DNA of 64,000 bases, taken from positions 5,136,501-5,200,500 of the forward strand of contig JAPVLO010000073.1 in NCBI GenBank assembly GCA_027257055.1, given 5' to 3'. The position numbers were made by a program, and so were the translations under genes. Below are positions 11,641-24,400 of the stretch, in pieces (the stretch's first letter is position 1; every line of letters begins with the position of its first letter). The notes below the pieces were generated by a model. The model was not told the DNA's origin and made no database searches. It was given only the letters and a program-made list of their open reading frames with translations. Source of the stretch: Cephalopachus bancanus. Taxonomy: Eukaryota; Chordata; Mammalia; Primates; Tarsiidae.

Positions 11641-13560
11641 AAAACTAAAGTAAATGATATCAAGGCACAAAATGAGAAAAAACTTTATTAAAGTTTTTCA
11701 AAAATGAAATGTGCTGCCTTATGTAACAGTGAATTTGCTATCATTGCATGTATCCAGGCTGAAGCATTCCTATTAATATATCTTAAAGAAGTCTTTAAAG
11801 AGAGAAGGTTGGACAGAATGACTTCCAACCAGTTTCTCAACTCTAGGACTATATAATTTTAAACCACATAGTGCTGCATAATACAAACTCCCAAATGGGT
11901 TATACCACACGATTTGCCAAACACCGTTCATCAGTGAACAAATCGTTTAAACTTTTAAACTGATTCCACTTGAAGGAACATATATTCCTCACTTCCTTCT
12001 ATTTTTGACAACTTTTTGTTATATGATTCAAAAATATATATGACTCAGTTACTGGGCTAAGCAAGAGATTATGCCTAGTTTTTTTTTTTTTTTTGCTATT
12101 CTTAAGAAAAATCCAAAATAATCCAAAGATAGTTGACTGCTGTAGTGGTAAAAGATGATTTGCCAGGGGAAAATTTAGAATGATGTTAAATATATCTATT
12201 CACTGTAACAGGAAGTACCTTATGGAATATTAAGTTCTATTTATTTCTCACCTAAATTTTCAGATTATGTATGCATAATGTGTATATGTATTCATAAAAA
12301 CATGATAATGTATTTTTCATATTAAATAGCAAAGACATTTTTATGATGGATACTGATTCAGTTTGGGCTAAACAGCAACTATAGGTACACAAAAAATACA
12401 GACTGGCCTATATTTTACTTTTGATTCATAGAACCAACTCTTCCTGATTGTTAAATAATAATTTGAAGATATAAATAATAATTATCATTTGCAAATCCTT
12501 AAATTTTTTTATTCAGGGACCTGGGATTAAAATTTTGTATATTCTACACAGTAAAATATGTCCATGCACAAATTTAACCCATAATTTCAGAGAGTTTTTC
12601 AGACCCTTTGTTTTCCATCTACAAAGCCTGTAGAATCCACATATTGTAGATTAGAAACTCCTAGTTCGGTAAACCAATTTAAACAACTAAGTCATGTTAA
12701 TGTTGCTGGCTTTGTTACAATATTAAACATTATTAGACGTTCTACCCAGAATGGTAAATTTAGTTGATTTTTTAAAATTGTTGCAGAGACTTAAAGTATT
12801 CATTATCACCCAAAACTGTGCCAAGTACTGCATAAAACTCATGCATAATCTTTGAAACTTTTAGAGAAATACATAATTATTGCTGAATTTTTACCTATAT
12901 TAAGTAACCCAAATGACAGAAGATCCATAAAAAAAGAAGTCACATAGCTTATAATACTACCCTATAAACAGATTGAAAAATGTAATTTCTTGTATGTTGA
13001 TTTATTTAGGATCTCATGACAAAATCCTAGAACTCTTGATTTTCTACAATCAAATTTTATTTTCTTCCATGTCCTGTGTTGTTTTATCCTATCTTGAGCC
13101 ATTTATTGAATTCAGTGACACCAAGGAAGGACTTGTATGGAGTAAAGAAGGCAAAAGTCTTTTGTTTATCTGAACTAATGGTGGTCCAAGGAAAACATGC
13201 CTCTAAAGTAGAGGAATGTAAAACAAATCTAAAACAACTAAGGCAATTCTTTATTCTGCACTTATTTGGATGTACACATTATAGAGGGTCACCAACAGCA
13301 TGCATTAGTATTTACTGTTTAGCACAGAAAATGTCTGCCCTAAACAAAGAATAAAGTATGCTGTCTAACAAAATATCTTGCAGTTAGAGAATTGCCACAT
13401 ATATAACACAAATAATAGCCATTGTGTAATGATTTAGAAGCTACTTCAGGACCTTATACTATAAACACTGATTTTTACTGTATTGTAGAAATACAGAAAT
13501 AGCAATAAAAGTTATTGTAAATTTAATATAAGGAAAAAGAGGCCTTATGTTAAATGCATT
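11641..13560. other. mostly unique intergenic sequence
   Basis: No gene is supported. A faint minus-oriented MIR-like stretch may lie near 12,810-12,940. The open frames at 12,973-13,354 overlap in two frames and show no domain. Confidence 0.4.
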
Positions 13561-13570
13561 AATTCTGCCT

Positions 13571-13648
13571 ACCATTCATCCATTTACCCATTCATCCCTC
13601 AATCCATTGATTTATTCATCCATCTGTCCCATCCATTCATTCATTTGC
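13571..13648. repeat. degenerate (CATT/CATC)n tetranucleotide repeat
   Basis: CATTCATCCATTTACCCATTCATCC and similar imperfect tetramers run across about 78 bp. Confidence 0.85.
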
Positions 13649-13839
13649 ATACTATGGAATTTATGGGGATACAGTGGTGCACACAAAAGATATTTTGTTC
13701 TCATGAAACTTTTACAAAGAAAAATGTAAGAAAAATACACAATAGCTATATTAGATGATGAGACTTTAAGTAATATTTTTCCTTGTAAACTTTTAACCAT
13801 AATAATTTTAACTGATATTAATATTTTTATTGTTTCAAA

Positions 13840-14005
13840 AGCTTTCCATATATTAATTCATTTGGTCTTTGTAACAACCCTTGGAGGTAGGAGCTATTAG
13901 TATTCCCATTGTTCAGATGGGAAAATAAAAGCACAGAAAGAGTCAATCATTACCTAAGGCCACTCAGCTTATAAATAGAAGAAGCAAAATTTGAGACTTA
14001 TGCAG
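13840..14005 (-). mobile_element. MIR SINE
   Basis: Minus-oriented MIR core: TTTGTAACAACCCTTGGAGGTAGGAGCTATTAG, CCCATTGTTCAGATGGG and CCTAAGGCCACTCAGCTTATAAATAG. Confidence 0.85.
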
Positions 14006-14159
14006 TATACCCCCAGATACTGTGTTCTCAAACCTCACAGCTGTATTGTCTCTCAATAATATAAGTACAATCAACTATATTGCAATATTATCAGTAAGAA
14101 TATCAATAGTAATGTACAGAATTTTTTACTACTTATGGTAGACTTGTCACTATTGACAA

Positions 14160-14345
14160 TTGCTTATAGACACATTCTAGTTTAATCCTTACACATCCAA
14201 ATGACTTAAGCAATAATGTACTTCATTCATAGAATGAAAAATGAGGCACGGAGTAGTTAAATATCCTGCTTAAGATCAAACAGCTCATAAGTAAGAGAGT
14301 AGGCATTTGGAATCAGGTCTGTTTTATTATAAAACACACTCTTGG
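14160..14345 (-). mobile_element. MIR SINE
   Basis: A second minus-oriented MIR. GAATGAAAAATGAGGCACGGAGTAGTTAAATA and AGATCAAACAGCTCATAAGTAAGAGAGTAGGC match the MIR core. Confidence 0.75.
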
Positions 14346-15055
14346 CAACTTTGTTAACCTTGTTTCAGTCAAATATGTTTAATGAAATAATTATTTGTAT
14401 CCAAAAATATGACATAAGCGTCCAAAAATGAATCCCAATAAATATTGTCTAAAAATTATTAGAAATAATAATTTCAAGTGTAAGATTAACATTTAAAATA
14501 TTCTTCTAATAATTCAATTCATATAATTAGAAACAAATCTTGAATTTTGCCTTTTCCTTAATTGTGAAAAGCAATGACCTTAGAAGACATGTATCACACT
14601 GAGGGACATTGTACTCTGGCATAGACTCTTGAGCATTCCATGACTGGTATCCTTACCTAGAGTGAAAATATGGGATGAAAAATTATCACAACATTTTTGA
14701 CTAGCATACTAGCACTAGAGTCCCTGAAATTAAATAGATAGAAAAATTAACAACATAGATAGCAGCCACAAGAGTCTGTATTTTATAGGATTTCAAGTTC
14801 AGGCTTCTTTGAAATAGGAATGAATGGTCCCTGCTTGCTGATTTAAAAAAACTTGTCTGTAAATTAAGAGTCCAATTCCAACAGGATAAAGAAGAGAATA
14901 TAGGCAGCGCCCCTAAAGCCAAGTTAATAAGAATTATTTCCAATATTTCCCATTTAATGACTAAGGCTGTTTATTAGGGCAAGGAAATGAGTTACATTGT
15001 GGTGGAGAATTTCTGCTATTCTCTATCTCACCACTAGATGCTAAGCTGTTGAGAA
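14346..15055. other. unique intergenic sequence
   Basis: No gene or clear repeat seen. The minus-strand open frame at 14,701-14,943 has no recognisable domain. Confidence 0.4.
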
Positions 15056-15070
15056 CAGATTCTATATTTT

Positions 15071-15399
15071 TATTTGTTTTTTATTTATTTTTTATGTCTT
15101 TTATTTTATTTTATTTTTTTTTTTGAGTTGGAGTCTCACTCTGTCGCCCAGACTGGAGTGCAGTGGCCGCTCCCGGCCACCGCAGCCTCGAACTGCTGGG
15201 CTCCGGCGATCCTTCTGCCTCAGCCTTCCACGTAGCTGGAATTACAGGCGTGCACTACCATGCCCGGCTAATTTTTTGATTTATTGTAGAGATGAGGTCT
15301 CGCCTGCCCTGGCGGGTCTCGGACCCGCGGACTCAGGCAATCCACTCACCTCAGCTTCCCAAAAGCGCGGGATTACAGGCTGAGCCACCGAGCCCGGCT
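15071..15399 (-). mobile_element. Alu SINE, lemur-type, with 15-bp TSD
   Basis: A full antisense dimer. The T-rich tail spans 15,071-15,124 and the body ends AGCCCGGC at 15,398. Perfect 15-bp target-site duplications (CAGATTCTATATTTT) sit at 15,056-15,070 and 15,400-15,414. The tail is long and mixed (TTTTA units), a sign of some age. Confidence 0.95.
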
Positions 15400-15414
15400 C
15401 AGATTCTATATTTT

Positions 15415-17560
15415 ATATTTAATTTTGTAATATTATAATCTAACATAGTGCCTGATATGAAGTAGAAAGTCAATATATATTTCTTCACAAATAAATGCCA
15501 ACTGTCATGATAAATGGTTCATGTATTTATAGATTTCCAAGTTTTGAAGAGATTTTAAATAATAAATATTCACACATTTATAAAAAGAATTTAAATGAGT
15601 TCCAAGGTCATAAAGTTTATTTATGATATAAATAAGTATGATTATAGAATTTAGACCTACTGACTTTCTTAATATAGTATACTTAGCTATATTTGAAAAG
15701 TTAAACTGCGTATACTCTAAGCATATATTTTGTGGATTAATTAATAATTTACTAAGGTATTATCACATGGTATCTATCTTTAAGCTTATAATATATTTTC
15801 CTTCTGAGGTTAATGCTGGAATTACCCACAAAAGGTAAGAATCCAGCTAACCATTAAGATTTCAGTTTTCTTAAGTGTAAAATGAAGGACTTAGCCCTGA
15901 TTCTTCCTTGCTTTCTATAATTAATTAGAAATTATAATTAATTAGAACTATAATTCTACTCTACATTTATATGCCTTTGTTTTGGTCAAAGGAGTTTAAA
16001 GCACATCATACAATCCATATAAAATAAGCACTTGATGCTTGAGTGTAATTACTAGTTTTTCTGTTGTAAATTAAGGCTAAAGAATCTGGATGCTGCTTTT
16101 GGTGGCAAATTCTTCTGCTATAACCTGATCAATTACCTAAATGAATCATTCAACTCTTCCAGGAATACATTAAATATCCCTTTAAAAATCTATCCTTTAC
16201 CTGGCAAAGTTTCTATTCTCTACTGACTTATCTGTGCTTGGTCTATTAGTAGATGTAAACAATTTCAAAGAATTTTTTTTCAATGATTATTTGACAAACA
16301 AATTTAGTCTCAGACTATGTTTGAGGTAGTGTCCTTTGTCTTTTAAAATACTAAGTGTCAATATTATTTCTAAGGACATTACATAACTCATTTTTATAAT
16401 TTAGATAAGAAATCTCCAAATATAAATGTGGTTGAGTTTCTGAGGGAAAGAGAGGACAGTGTAAGATATTATATTTATCAAAGGGAGCATGGGTTGGAAA
16501 AGGTTGAGAGACCCTGTCACAACGAAAAATTATCTGGACACCCCTGGAGATTTTTCATCAAATGGAAAGAAGAAAGTTCACAAAAGTTAATTGATTTAAA
16601 AAAAAAAAAAGGAAATTCAGAACAAATTAATTGTAATGACTATTTTCAAAAAATGATTAATTTGTTAATTATGAATTCTGAAACCAGAAGTTGGCATATG
16701 CAAGGTATAATGTGGAGAATACTGGACGGAAAGCAAGGGAAAGCTGGGTTCAAGTCAGTTCTTGTTATTAAATAATGGAGTCCTTCATTGTTATGGACTT
16801 ATGTTTTCTTATGTGAAAATGAAGTGACTAGCCTAGATGACTGCTAAGTGCCCTTAGAGTTCTGCCACTCTGCAACTCTGTTAAATACTTGTGTCATTTT
16901 TGGGGGGCAAAAGCATTTCTAAGGCTCCCTATCAAAAAGAGCACATCATACTTGAAAGATAAACGCTACAGTTGTTTTCATAACTAGAAAAAAAAATCCC
17001 TAACTGTGGCCAACAGACTGGTGGTAGATTGTGTATCTTAACCAGGTCTGTACACCAGAATCGGTTGTAAAGCATCATCATCATCATCCTGGAAACTCTT
17101 ATTCACTAGCTCTGATGATGCATCTGAGCCTGTGTCGTCTGAATATCTCCCAGTGATTTTATTATTTATCTCTAGTCAAAAGAATCACTGTTCCAGATCC
17201 CCTTTTGACAAAAAGATTCTTGACTTTAAATTGCAAAGACTAATGATAACAAAGAAACAAATGAAAACTTACAATTAATCTAAAACAAAAAGACCATTTC
17301 TTTCTTAGCCATTTGTGGATAAACTCAATCTCTCTTATTTGTAACTTGCACTGGATTAGAGTTCACAGACCTTAGAGGTTCCACCTTTTTTTGCTTGAAG
17401 CTGTGACAATAAAAGATCAGGTAATAGAAACTCAGCACTGAGGCGGAATATGTATAAAGAAAGAGAAACATAGGTAATATTTTAAGTTTTACATGTATAT
17501 AATATATAATTATATTTGCATATGTTTAATCCCATATATCTTCTGTTTGCACTTTCAAAT
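15415..17560. other. mostly unique intergenic sequence
   Basis: No gene is supported. Around 16,690-16,890 there is a faint + oriented MIR-like stretch (GGGAAAGCTGGGTTCAAGTC, then GTGAAAATGAAGTGACTAGCC). A (CAT)4 run sits near 17,075. The 115-codon open frame at 16,428-16,775 is AT-rich, has no domain and shows no supporting splice or promoter structure. Confidence 0.4.
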
Positions 17561-17569
17561 GCACTTATC

Positions 17570-18005
17570 ACCTTTTATGTTATTTTCTACCCTGCTCTTT
17601 GCTCCAGGAGACTGACCTGGATGAACTATGACAGTACCCATGCCCTCTGGCAAAGGGTAAGTTTGGTAGGACATCTTAGGAAAGGCAAGAGTGAATTCAG
17701 TGTATTTATGTTCTGGAGTCACTCCAGGCAAGGTCTTTTTAGCTGACTGTGTCCCTTGACCAGGTTTCTAACCAGTAAGCTCTTTATGGTACTTTGTGCT
17801 TTCAAGTTCTGTTAATTGCTCCCTTCCCTCATCCCTTGAGGGATGGTAACAGGTCTGATGCAACTGGCCCTAGTTTGTCACACTAGTTCTTGTGGCTTTT
17901 CTGCATTTACACTTTATAAATAGATTCTTGTAAATAAACCCTCCTGAAATAATATTATTTGAGCATGCTGTCTATTTCCTATTTACTGGGATCCTGACTG
18001 ATACT
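17570..18005 (+). mobile_element. ancient interspersed repeat, family not assigned
   Basis: TTTATAAATAGATTCTTGTAAATAAACCCTCC, then CTATTTCCTATTTACTGGGATCCTGACTGATAC, is the characteristic end of a mammal-wide ancient repeat that I recognise but cannot name with confidence. Confidence 0.5.
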
Positions 18006-18633
18006 GTGCTTTATGTTAAAGAACCTTTGAGGATCTTTGATTAATACAAAAAATATGGAATGCACGGAGAATTGAACTTTGGTTTGTAAAAAAAAAAAAA
18101 ATCAAACACACACAACAACAACAACAGCAAAGAACTCTGCTAAAAACTGTATAGCCAAACAGCCGAGGACAAATGTGATAAAAGTTAAGATGAAATTGAG
18201 GTAGTCATAAAAATGAGAAAACGCGATGTTAGTCTGATCTATGAGATGGAAACAAAGCAAGGAAATGTGAATTTTAACTGAATATAAACCCCGAGTCACA
18301 AGGCTGAAGTCATTGGTATTTCTTTTCATGCTCCAGAGACACTCGATCTGTACTATTGCATTCATCCAGGGGCAGCTCATTAACAGAAAAATAGAGGCAA
18401 GCTGGAAGGAGTTTATAGAGGAGTAACAAAATGATTAAAAAAAAAAAGTGCTGGAGGACTGACACATGAGAAGAGATTAAAAAGATGAAATCACTCTGAT
18501 TTAGCTAAGTGGTGACTAAGGGGGGACATGTCAACTATCTACAATAATGTGAAGATTATAAACTCTGAAAGAAAGACAGTGATTACTATAAATCAAGAGA
18601 GTGGTTCTTGTGTAAAGAGACACATTAAAAAGG
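18006..18633. other. unique intergenic sequence
   Basis: No gene seen. A short A-run followed by (CAA)n occurs at 18,088-18,128. Confidence 0.4.
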
Positions 18634-18649
18634 GAAAAGTTTAGATCAA

Positions 18650-18955
18650 GCCGGGCTCGGTGGTTCAGCCTGTAATCCCAGCGCTTCGGGAGGCTGAGGT
18701 GAGTGGATTGCCTGAGCCCGTGGGTTCGTGACCCGCCTGGGCAATCTGGCAAGACCTCATCTCTACAATTAAAAAAAAAAAAAAAAATTAGCCGGGTGTG
18801 GTAGCGCGCGCCTGCAGTTCCAGCTACTTGGAAGGCTGAGGCAGAAGGATCACCGGAGCCCAGCAGGTCGAGGCTGAGGTGGCTGGGAGCGGCCACTGCA
18901 CTCCAGTCTGGGCGACAGAGTGAGACTCCAACTCAAAAAAAAAAAAAAAAAGAAA
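18650..18955 (+). mobile_element. Alu SINE, lemur-type, with 16-bp TSD
   Basis: A full dimer starting GCCGGGCTCGGTGG at 18,650, with an A-rich linker at 18,771-18,787 and a poly-A tail at 18,935-18,955. The 16-bp TSD GAAAAGTTTAGATCAA is perfect at 18,634-18,649 and 18,956-18,971. The B-box region reads GGTTCGTGACC, one change from the perfect form in younger copies. Confidence 0.97.
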
Positions 18956-18971
18956 GAAAAGTTTAGATCAA

Positions 18972-19289
18972 ATAACAGGCCCATTTTCTGATGCGGAGAT
19001 GTATGATGTCTTTAAAGTTAAATGTTACAGTCTATAGCCTTTGAAAAAGACAAAAAATGAAACAAATTACAAATCATTTCTTAAGGTTATATATAGATTC
19101 TCTGTATTCTACCTATCTTATCTATCAATTGATAGAACTCCATTCTCTGCTTATAACCACTGGATAGTTAAAATTGTTTAGTACGTTATTACATTGTAAA
19201 CTCTCATTATTCTATTCTATGAGTTGTGTGGCTATGTGAATTATTTACTAATTTCTATGAAGTATTTTGTTATCGATTTCCTTGACTAC
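18972..19289. other. unique intergenic sequence
   Basis: No feature recognised. Confidence 0.4.
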
Positions 19290-19710
19290 ATAATAATATT
19301 TTTTATTATTAAAAGAGAAAGTCATTTCCATAACAGTTTCCTACTCTTGATTAATCTATGTGGTCACCACCCACTCTAACTATGTGAATAAGATAAAGCC
19401 TAATTAATTTTATTATTTTTCCTCCTAGACATTAGTCGTTTTTAATTTTGGAAAATTATTTTTCCATCCACTACTTTATGCAATTCAATTCCCTGTTGAT
19501 GGACATTTAAATAGGCTTCTAGAGATTTTAAAGTACACATTTCTGCTATAAACATATATCTATATTTATCTTTATATGCTTTCCCATACTGATAGAACAA
19601 ATTTCTAACTGGGGGATTTCTGGGTCAAATTGTGTGCATTTAAAATTTTTATAGGTTTTTGCCAAATTGCCATCTCCCAATATGGGTTTTATACTAACTC
19701 AAAAAACATG
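19290..19710 (-). mobile_element. old L1M fragment, inverted
   Basis: Antisense L1 landmarks: CCCTGTTGATGGACATTTAAATAGG, TGGGGGATTTCTGGGTCAAATTGTGTGCATTTAAAATTTTTATAGG and GCCAAATTGCCATCTCCC. Confidence 0.75.
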
Positions 19711-20439
19711 TGAGAGTCTAAATCACATCAAATTTCAAGGTGTCATGGTAGCAACTTCTGCTTTGTGGGCATACAATGGCAATTTGCCAAAGAAAAACAT
19801 TTTATTCTAGATAAGTATTTTACTCCTGGCTAGGTTCGCCTTTGCCCACTTACATTTTCAAGTTAATAACGCAAGACCTGATTTTCCCATGGCTTAATTA
19901 AAAGAAATTTACTAATGTTTATTTAAAATAACGAGTTTGATCAATTATTTGTACTGGGCTTTGGCTCAGGCTATTTCCTATACTTGAAAATTCCACTTCA
20001 CTCCAATCTTGCAAGTCTAAATTCTACCTACTCTTCATGGATTATTTCAGACGATACCTTTCCTATTTACATCATGTTTCCTTCCTCAGAACTTTTAGCA
20101 CCTCTATTTAACCCTTTTAGAATAAACATTTTTCATTTATGAGTCCCTGAAGATGTTAGCTGTCATTATTAGTAGGCTCTGGATCTGTCCATTTCTATGT
20201 GTTCTCACTCACTCATGTCTGCACTTACCTGCTCCACGGATTAATTTAATTCAAACTACATATTCAGTGTTGTGATACTGATTTTATTTTACTTTTTAAA
20301 AATGTTGCAAGTTTAGCATCGACTCATTAACGTAATACTTTTATCCTAAAGTTTTAGAAGTTTTAATATTGCAGAAAATGGTGTTTAAATGTCTCTTTGG
20401 AACTTAACTCATAAACAAACACAACTTTATAAACTGAGA
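19711..20439. other. mostly unique upstream flank
   Basis: A faint + oriented L2-like 3' segment may lie at about 19,980-20,140. Otherwise this is single-copy sequence 5' of the gene. Confidence 0.4.
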
Positions 20440-20659
20440 GTTAAATCTGAAACATACTGGCGAGAGTAGCATAGATGCTATCGTATTAAAGGCCTTTGGA
20501 GGCAGGCTAGCATAGTTTACACGCCATTGGACCTATTTATAGACCTGACTCCTTTTTGCAATGTCAACTGTAACATTATACTTATTTTAAGCCTCAGTAT
20601 CTCAAATATCAGCCTCTACTAGTTGTACAGTTCTCCCTTATTTGATATCAGAGAGCCCA
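20440..20659 (+). promoter_or_regulatory. PPP1R3A: putative PPP1R3A promoter and 5'UTR
   Basis: The 220 bp upstream of the start codon contain an inverted CCAAT box (ATTGG, 20,526-20,530). Three bases later comes CTATTTATAG (20,533-20,542), a perfect MEF2 consensus that could also act as a TATA-like element. A CAACTG E-box follows at 20,565-20,570. MEF2 and E-box sites suit a skeletal-muscle gene. If the MEF2/TATA site positions the polymerase, transcription would start near 20,565-20,575 and give a 5'UTR of about 85-95 nt. No transcript evidence is available here, so the start site is inferred. Confidence 0.55.
20533..20542 (+). promoter_or_regulatory. PPP1R3A: MEF2 site / TATA-like box
   Basis: CTATTTATAG fits the MEF2 consensus YTAWWWWTAR at every position. 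It lies 118 bp upstream of the start codon. Confidence 0.65.
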
Positions 20660-21444
20660 ATGGAGCCTTCTGAAGTACCTAGTCAGATTAGCAAAGATAA
20701 TTTTTTAGAAGTTCCTAATTTATCTGATTCTCTTTGTGAAGATGAAGAAGTTAAAGTTACCTTCAAACCTGGTTTCTCCCCTCAACCGAGTAGACGAGGT
20801 TCTGATTCCTCTGAAGACATGTACCTGGACACTCCATCTTCAGGTACTAGAAGAGTTTCATTCGCTGATGCCTTTGGATTCAATCTTGTGTCTGTTAAAG
20901 AGTTTGATTGCTGGGAATTACCGAGTGCTTCAACCACGTTTGACTTAAGAAAGGACATTTTCCACACAGAATATGTTTTAGTTCCACTATTTGACTTGCC
21001 TTCTTCAAAAGAAGATCTTTTGCAACAGCTACAAATACAGAAAGCGATTTTGGAGTCAACTGAGTCTCTTCCTGGGTCTACAAGTATCAAGGGTATTATT
21101 CGAGTTTTGAATGTCTCTTTTGAGAAGTTAGTGTATGTGAGAATGTCCTTAGATGACTGGCAGACACATTATGACATTTTAGCAGAATATGTTCCTAATT
21201 CATGTGATGGTGAAACTGACCAGTTTTCCTTTAAGATTTCGTTAGTTCCTCCTTATCAGAAAGATGGCAGTAAAGTTGAGTTTTGTATACGTTATGAAAC
21301 TTCTGTTGGTACATTTTGGTCAAATAATAGTGGCACAAATTATACCTTGGTTTGTCAAAAGAAGGAACAAGAGCTGGAGCCTGTAAAACCCCGGGAAGAA
21401 GTTCCTAATCGACAAATAAAAGGCTGCTTAAAAGTAAAATCAAG
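20660..21444 (+). CDS. PPP1R3A: PPP1R3A exon 1: PP1-binding and glycogen-binding region
   Basis: This exon encodes residues 1-261 plus two bases of codon 262 of the muscle glycogen-targeting subunit of protein phosphatase 1. The protein brings PP1 to glycogen and to the sarcoplasmic reticulum, where PP1 dephosphorylates glycogen synthase and phosphorylase kinase. The start is the ATG at 20,660 (MEPSEVPSQ), in the context CCAATGG. The frame is open upstream only to a TTG at 20,642, which I do not take as a start. Visible motifs are RRGS with Ser48 and the PP1-docking RVSF at residues 65-68 with Ser67. In the family these are the adrenaline/PKA-regulated sites 1 and 2, and this numbering equals rabbit GM. 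The CBM21 glycogen-binding domain spans about residues 123-232 and includes FWSNNSGTNY (219-228). Compared with human as I remember it, there is a two-residue KV insertion near residue 32 and one Glu fewer near residue 104. The exon ends AAG|GTGAGA, a good donor, phase 2. Confidence 0.98.
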
Positions 21445-24400
21445 GTGAGAATATATCTTACTTTTTTTGCTGTTCATAGCTTAAAGTTTTTAAAATGCCT
21501 TTCTTTATTTTGTGTGTTGTAAGAAATAGTCATTCTATTTAAAAACATACCACTTGCTATATAAAAAACAATGGTGCCAAGTTTTAACAAGGTCAGTGCT
21601 ATTCAAATAATAGCACTGTGTTATTCCTCCTCCAAAAGTGAGAAAAAAATTGGATATAATGCAGTAGATTGAGGGGAAGTAAATGTGTTCCTAATGAGTT
21701 ACAAATTACTTGTGTTCAAACCATGAAATCTAGATTCCTCATACATAAAAACTATTTACTTTGGTATTTATTTTCAGTGGTTTTTAAGTGTCTATGCTTT
21801 ATTTTGAAACTGTTTTGATGAACATAAAACTGTATTTCAATATGTACATAGTGCTCAGAAATTTGTAGACTTCCCCCAAAAGCTGCAAAAAACTTCTTAA
21901 TGACAAAATGAATCATACAGGGATGCTTGGAATGATACATGTTAAGTTAAATTATAAAAGATATGACTCTAATGATAAACTAACACAAAGAAATGAGTAT
22001 ATGAGTGACATATGAATTGCACACCAAATTTCCTAATTATAACCAAATGTAACATTATGGAAAACAAATTAGTATAATTTAGCAAAAGCAAATGGAACAG
22101 AATAAAAAAATGACCCAAATATAAATAAGGAATTCAGCTATATAGATTAGAGATTTGGGATGTGACCCCTCATTAGTAACCCTGCTCTCTTGTTAATGTG
22201 AAAAATGAAGAAAACTGGTATTCAGATCTCTGGATAATACAGAGTTGGCTAATTTCCATGACATCAGGTTAGTAGATAAAACATTCAGAAGTTAGACCCC
22301 TCTGCTCCTCAGTGTTCCCTTGGGAAAGTCCACATGGCTCCACCAGCCACAGGCAAATGTTTGATTATCCTCTGATTGCTCCATCCTAACTGTCCCTAAA
22401 CTCAAAAATTTCAGTAACTGCACCAGAAATAGTGTAATAGGATGAAAAGGAAACTGTGTTAAGAATCAAGACACCCAGATTCTAGTTCTCTATCTAAGTG
22501 GAATTTAATTAAAAAATAACATATGACATTGGGAAATTTTTACTAAATGCATTGTTTCAATATGTTAACAATCTGAATAAGTGGATAGTATAGATGGAAG
22601 CAATTCAAACATAAATTATTTTAGTTTTCATTCTCCTATAAAGTCATTTGAAAGATTGGATGATTCAACTTTGCAAACTATGCTACCTTTCTTAGTCTAA
22701 ATCAAACTTTCTTAGATCTTAGCTGACACTGTTAAGAGACATAATATAATCATAATCTCTACACATGCTAAAACAATCATTTAGATGCTTTTGAAATTAT
22801 TCATAGCATGTTAACCACACAGACTAAATAAGTTCTACATTATTGAGCAAATGAATTTATATACACACTAAATACTTTATAAATGAGATAATTATCAGTG
22901 AATGTCTATTAAACGTGCTGCCACTTGCTCTGTATGTTAGAGAAAGCAGATTTTAGGAAAGGTGCAGTCTTATTGCCAAAGAGGTTATAAAAGAAGCAGT
23001 GTTGAACTCAGTGGGTTCTTTTTTCGCAAGTATACAGCTTTAAAATTACAAGCAATGCCTGCTGACCTGCAGTCTGGATAGGTATGTCCTCTGATAGGCC
23101 AAACTTGACTGATGCCAAGACAAAGAATGGGCAACTGATAGATCTAATCTTCTACTTCAGTCACAATATTTTTGGAACTTCTTCTAGTTGAAGATAAGTA
23201 GAACTATATATATCCACACATACATTTGTATTCAGAGCAGCAATCATTGGATTCATTGCGGACACCATTCAAGTTTTAATACTGCTTTGGGGAAAAACCT
23301 GAGAAGAACTAAACCACAAAATGGTCTAAAGGCCTGTAAAGTTTCCTAATGAGTTATAAAAATGGAAAAAATCTCTCTCCTTCAAAACCACAAATACATT
23401 TTCTGCACTTCTATAGCTTAAAAATGACCAACATAATTCAAACCACATTTTGAAAAAAAAGCATTTGCCTCTGGAGGAGGCTTTTTGTGCTGAGTCTCAG
23501 TCCAACATGAATTTTTACATCTGATTTATATACCACTCAAAATGGAGTGTATAAAGGAAATCCTGACAGATCCTTAGAACAGCATGTGCCATAATAGAAT
23601 ATTTATACAGCTTTTCCATGATATAATTTATATGCAGTGGGGTTTCAAATATTCCTAAAACTCACACAAGAGAGCATTATCAGATTTCTAAATGAATATT
23701 GCAGTTGGATTTTATTGTGAGGAATTTGATTAGAGAAAAATAGCATACCTTATTAGTGTTGTTTTACAAAACGTGTACTTGGCTAAAATAAAAATGAGCT
23801 AACACTTATTTGATCAAAAAATTGTAGTTTCTAAAATGTCCTCCTCCCTCCAAATAGTTACAGAATCGAAATGGGTCTTAAGTATTTCCAGAGTTCCTAT
23901 GCAGCTTAATTTGGAGGGTATTTCTTTCAGAAGATAAAAACAGAAGAGAAATGTATTTTTTTTGCCTTATACATGCAAATAGATTAATAATATTATGTAA
24001 TATAAGTCATAGTTAAAATGAAAATTAGGCTGCCCTAGTATAGAGAGAAACATCTAACTTCAATTCCTCTTAATACCAAAGTTAATTTGCTCTCAGGGTC
24101 CCTGAGATTGTATCTTCTGCAAGTGTCAATAATCCCTTCTAATAAGTACAGAATGAATTGTGGGAACACATTTAGGTAGGATTTCTGTTAAGTCAATCAC
24201 CCACCCAGGCATTATGTTTTCTCTATGGAGATTTTTCTCAGGTTAGAGTTTTCAAATCTCCACATTGGTGTGGGTTGTCTTATTTTCTTTTGGTGCTTAA
24301 TAGTCTATCCACTTTGGACAGAAATAAATATGTGGAGAGAGAGAGAGGAAAGCAGAGTTTGTAACTCATAGGCATGTGACTGAGAGTGACCCAAAGGTAT

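Noticed and set aside
15123..15383. Open frame across an Alu
   Set aside because: Antisense Alu frames are known to be open by chance. The same holds for 18,531-18,896, 28,701-29,009, 36,004-36,198, 55,304-55,681 and 57,219-57,575.
16428..16775. 115-codon + strand open frame as a new gene
   Set aside because: It has no domain, no promoter or splice structure and AT-driven composition. It fits chance expectation in 64 kb of AT-rich DNA.
20642..20659. Upstream TTG as the PPP1R3A start (MISESP extension)
   Set aside because: Nuclear mammalian genes rarely start at TTG, and the family starts at MEPSEV, which is the ATG at 20,660.
20782..21090. 102-codon minus-strand frame and a 70-codon +2 frame overlapping exon 1
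   Set aside because: Both are shadows of the PPP1R3A coding frame.
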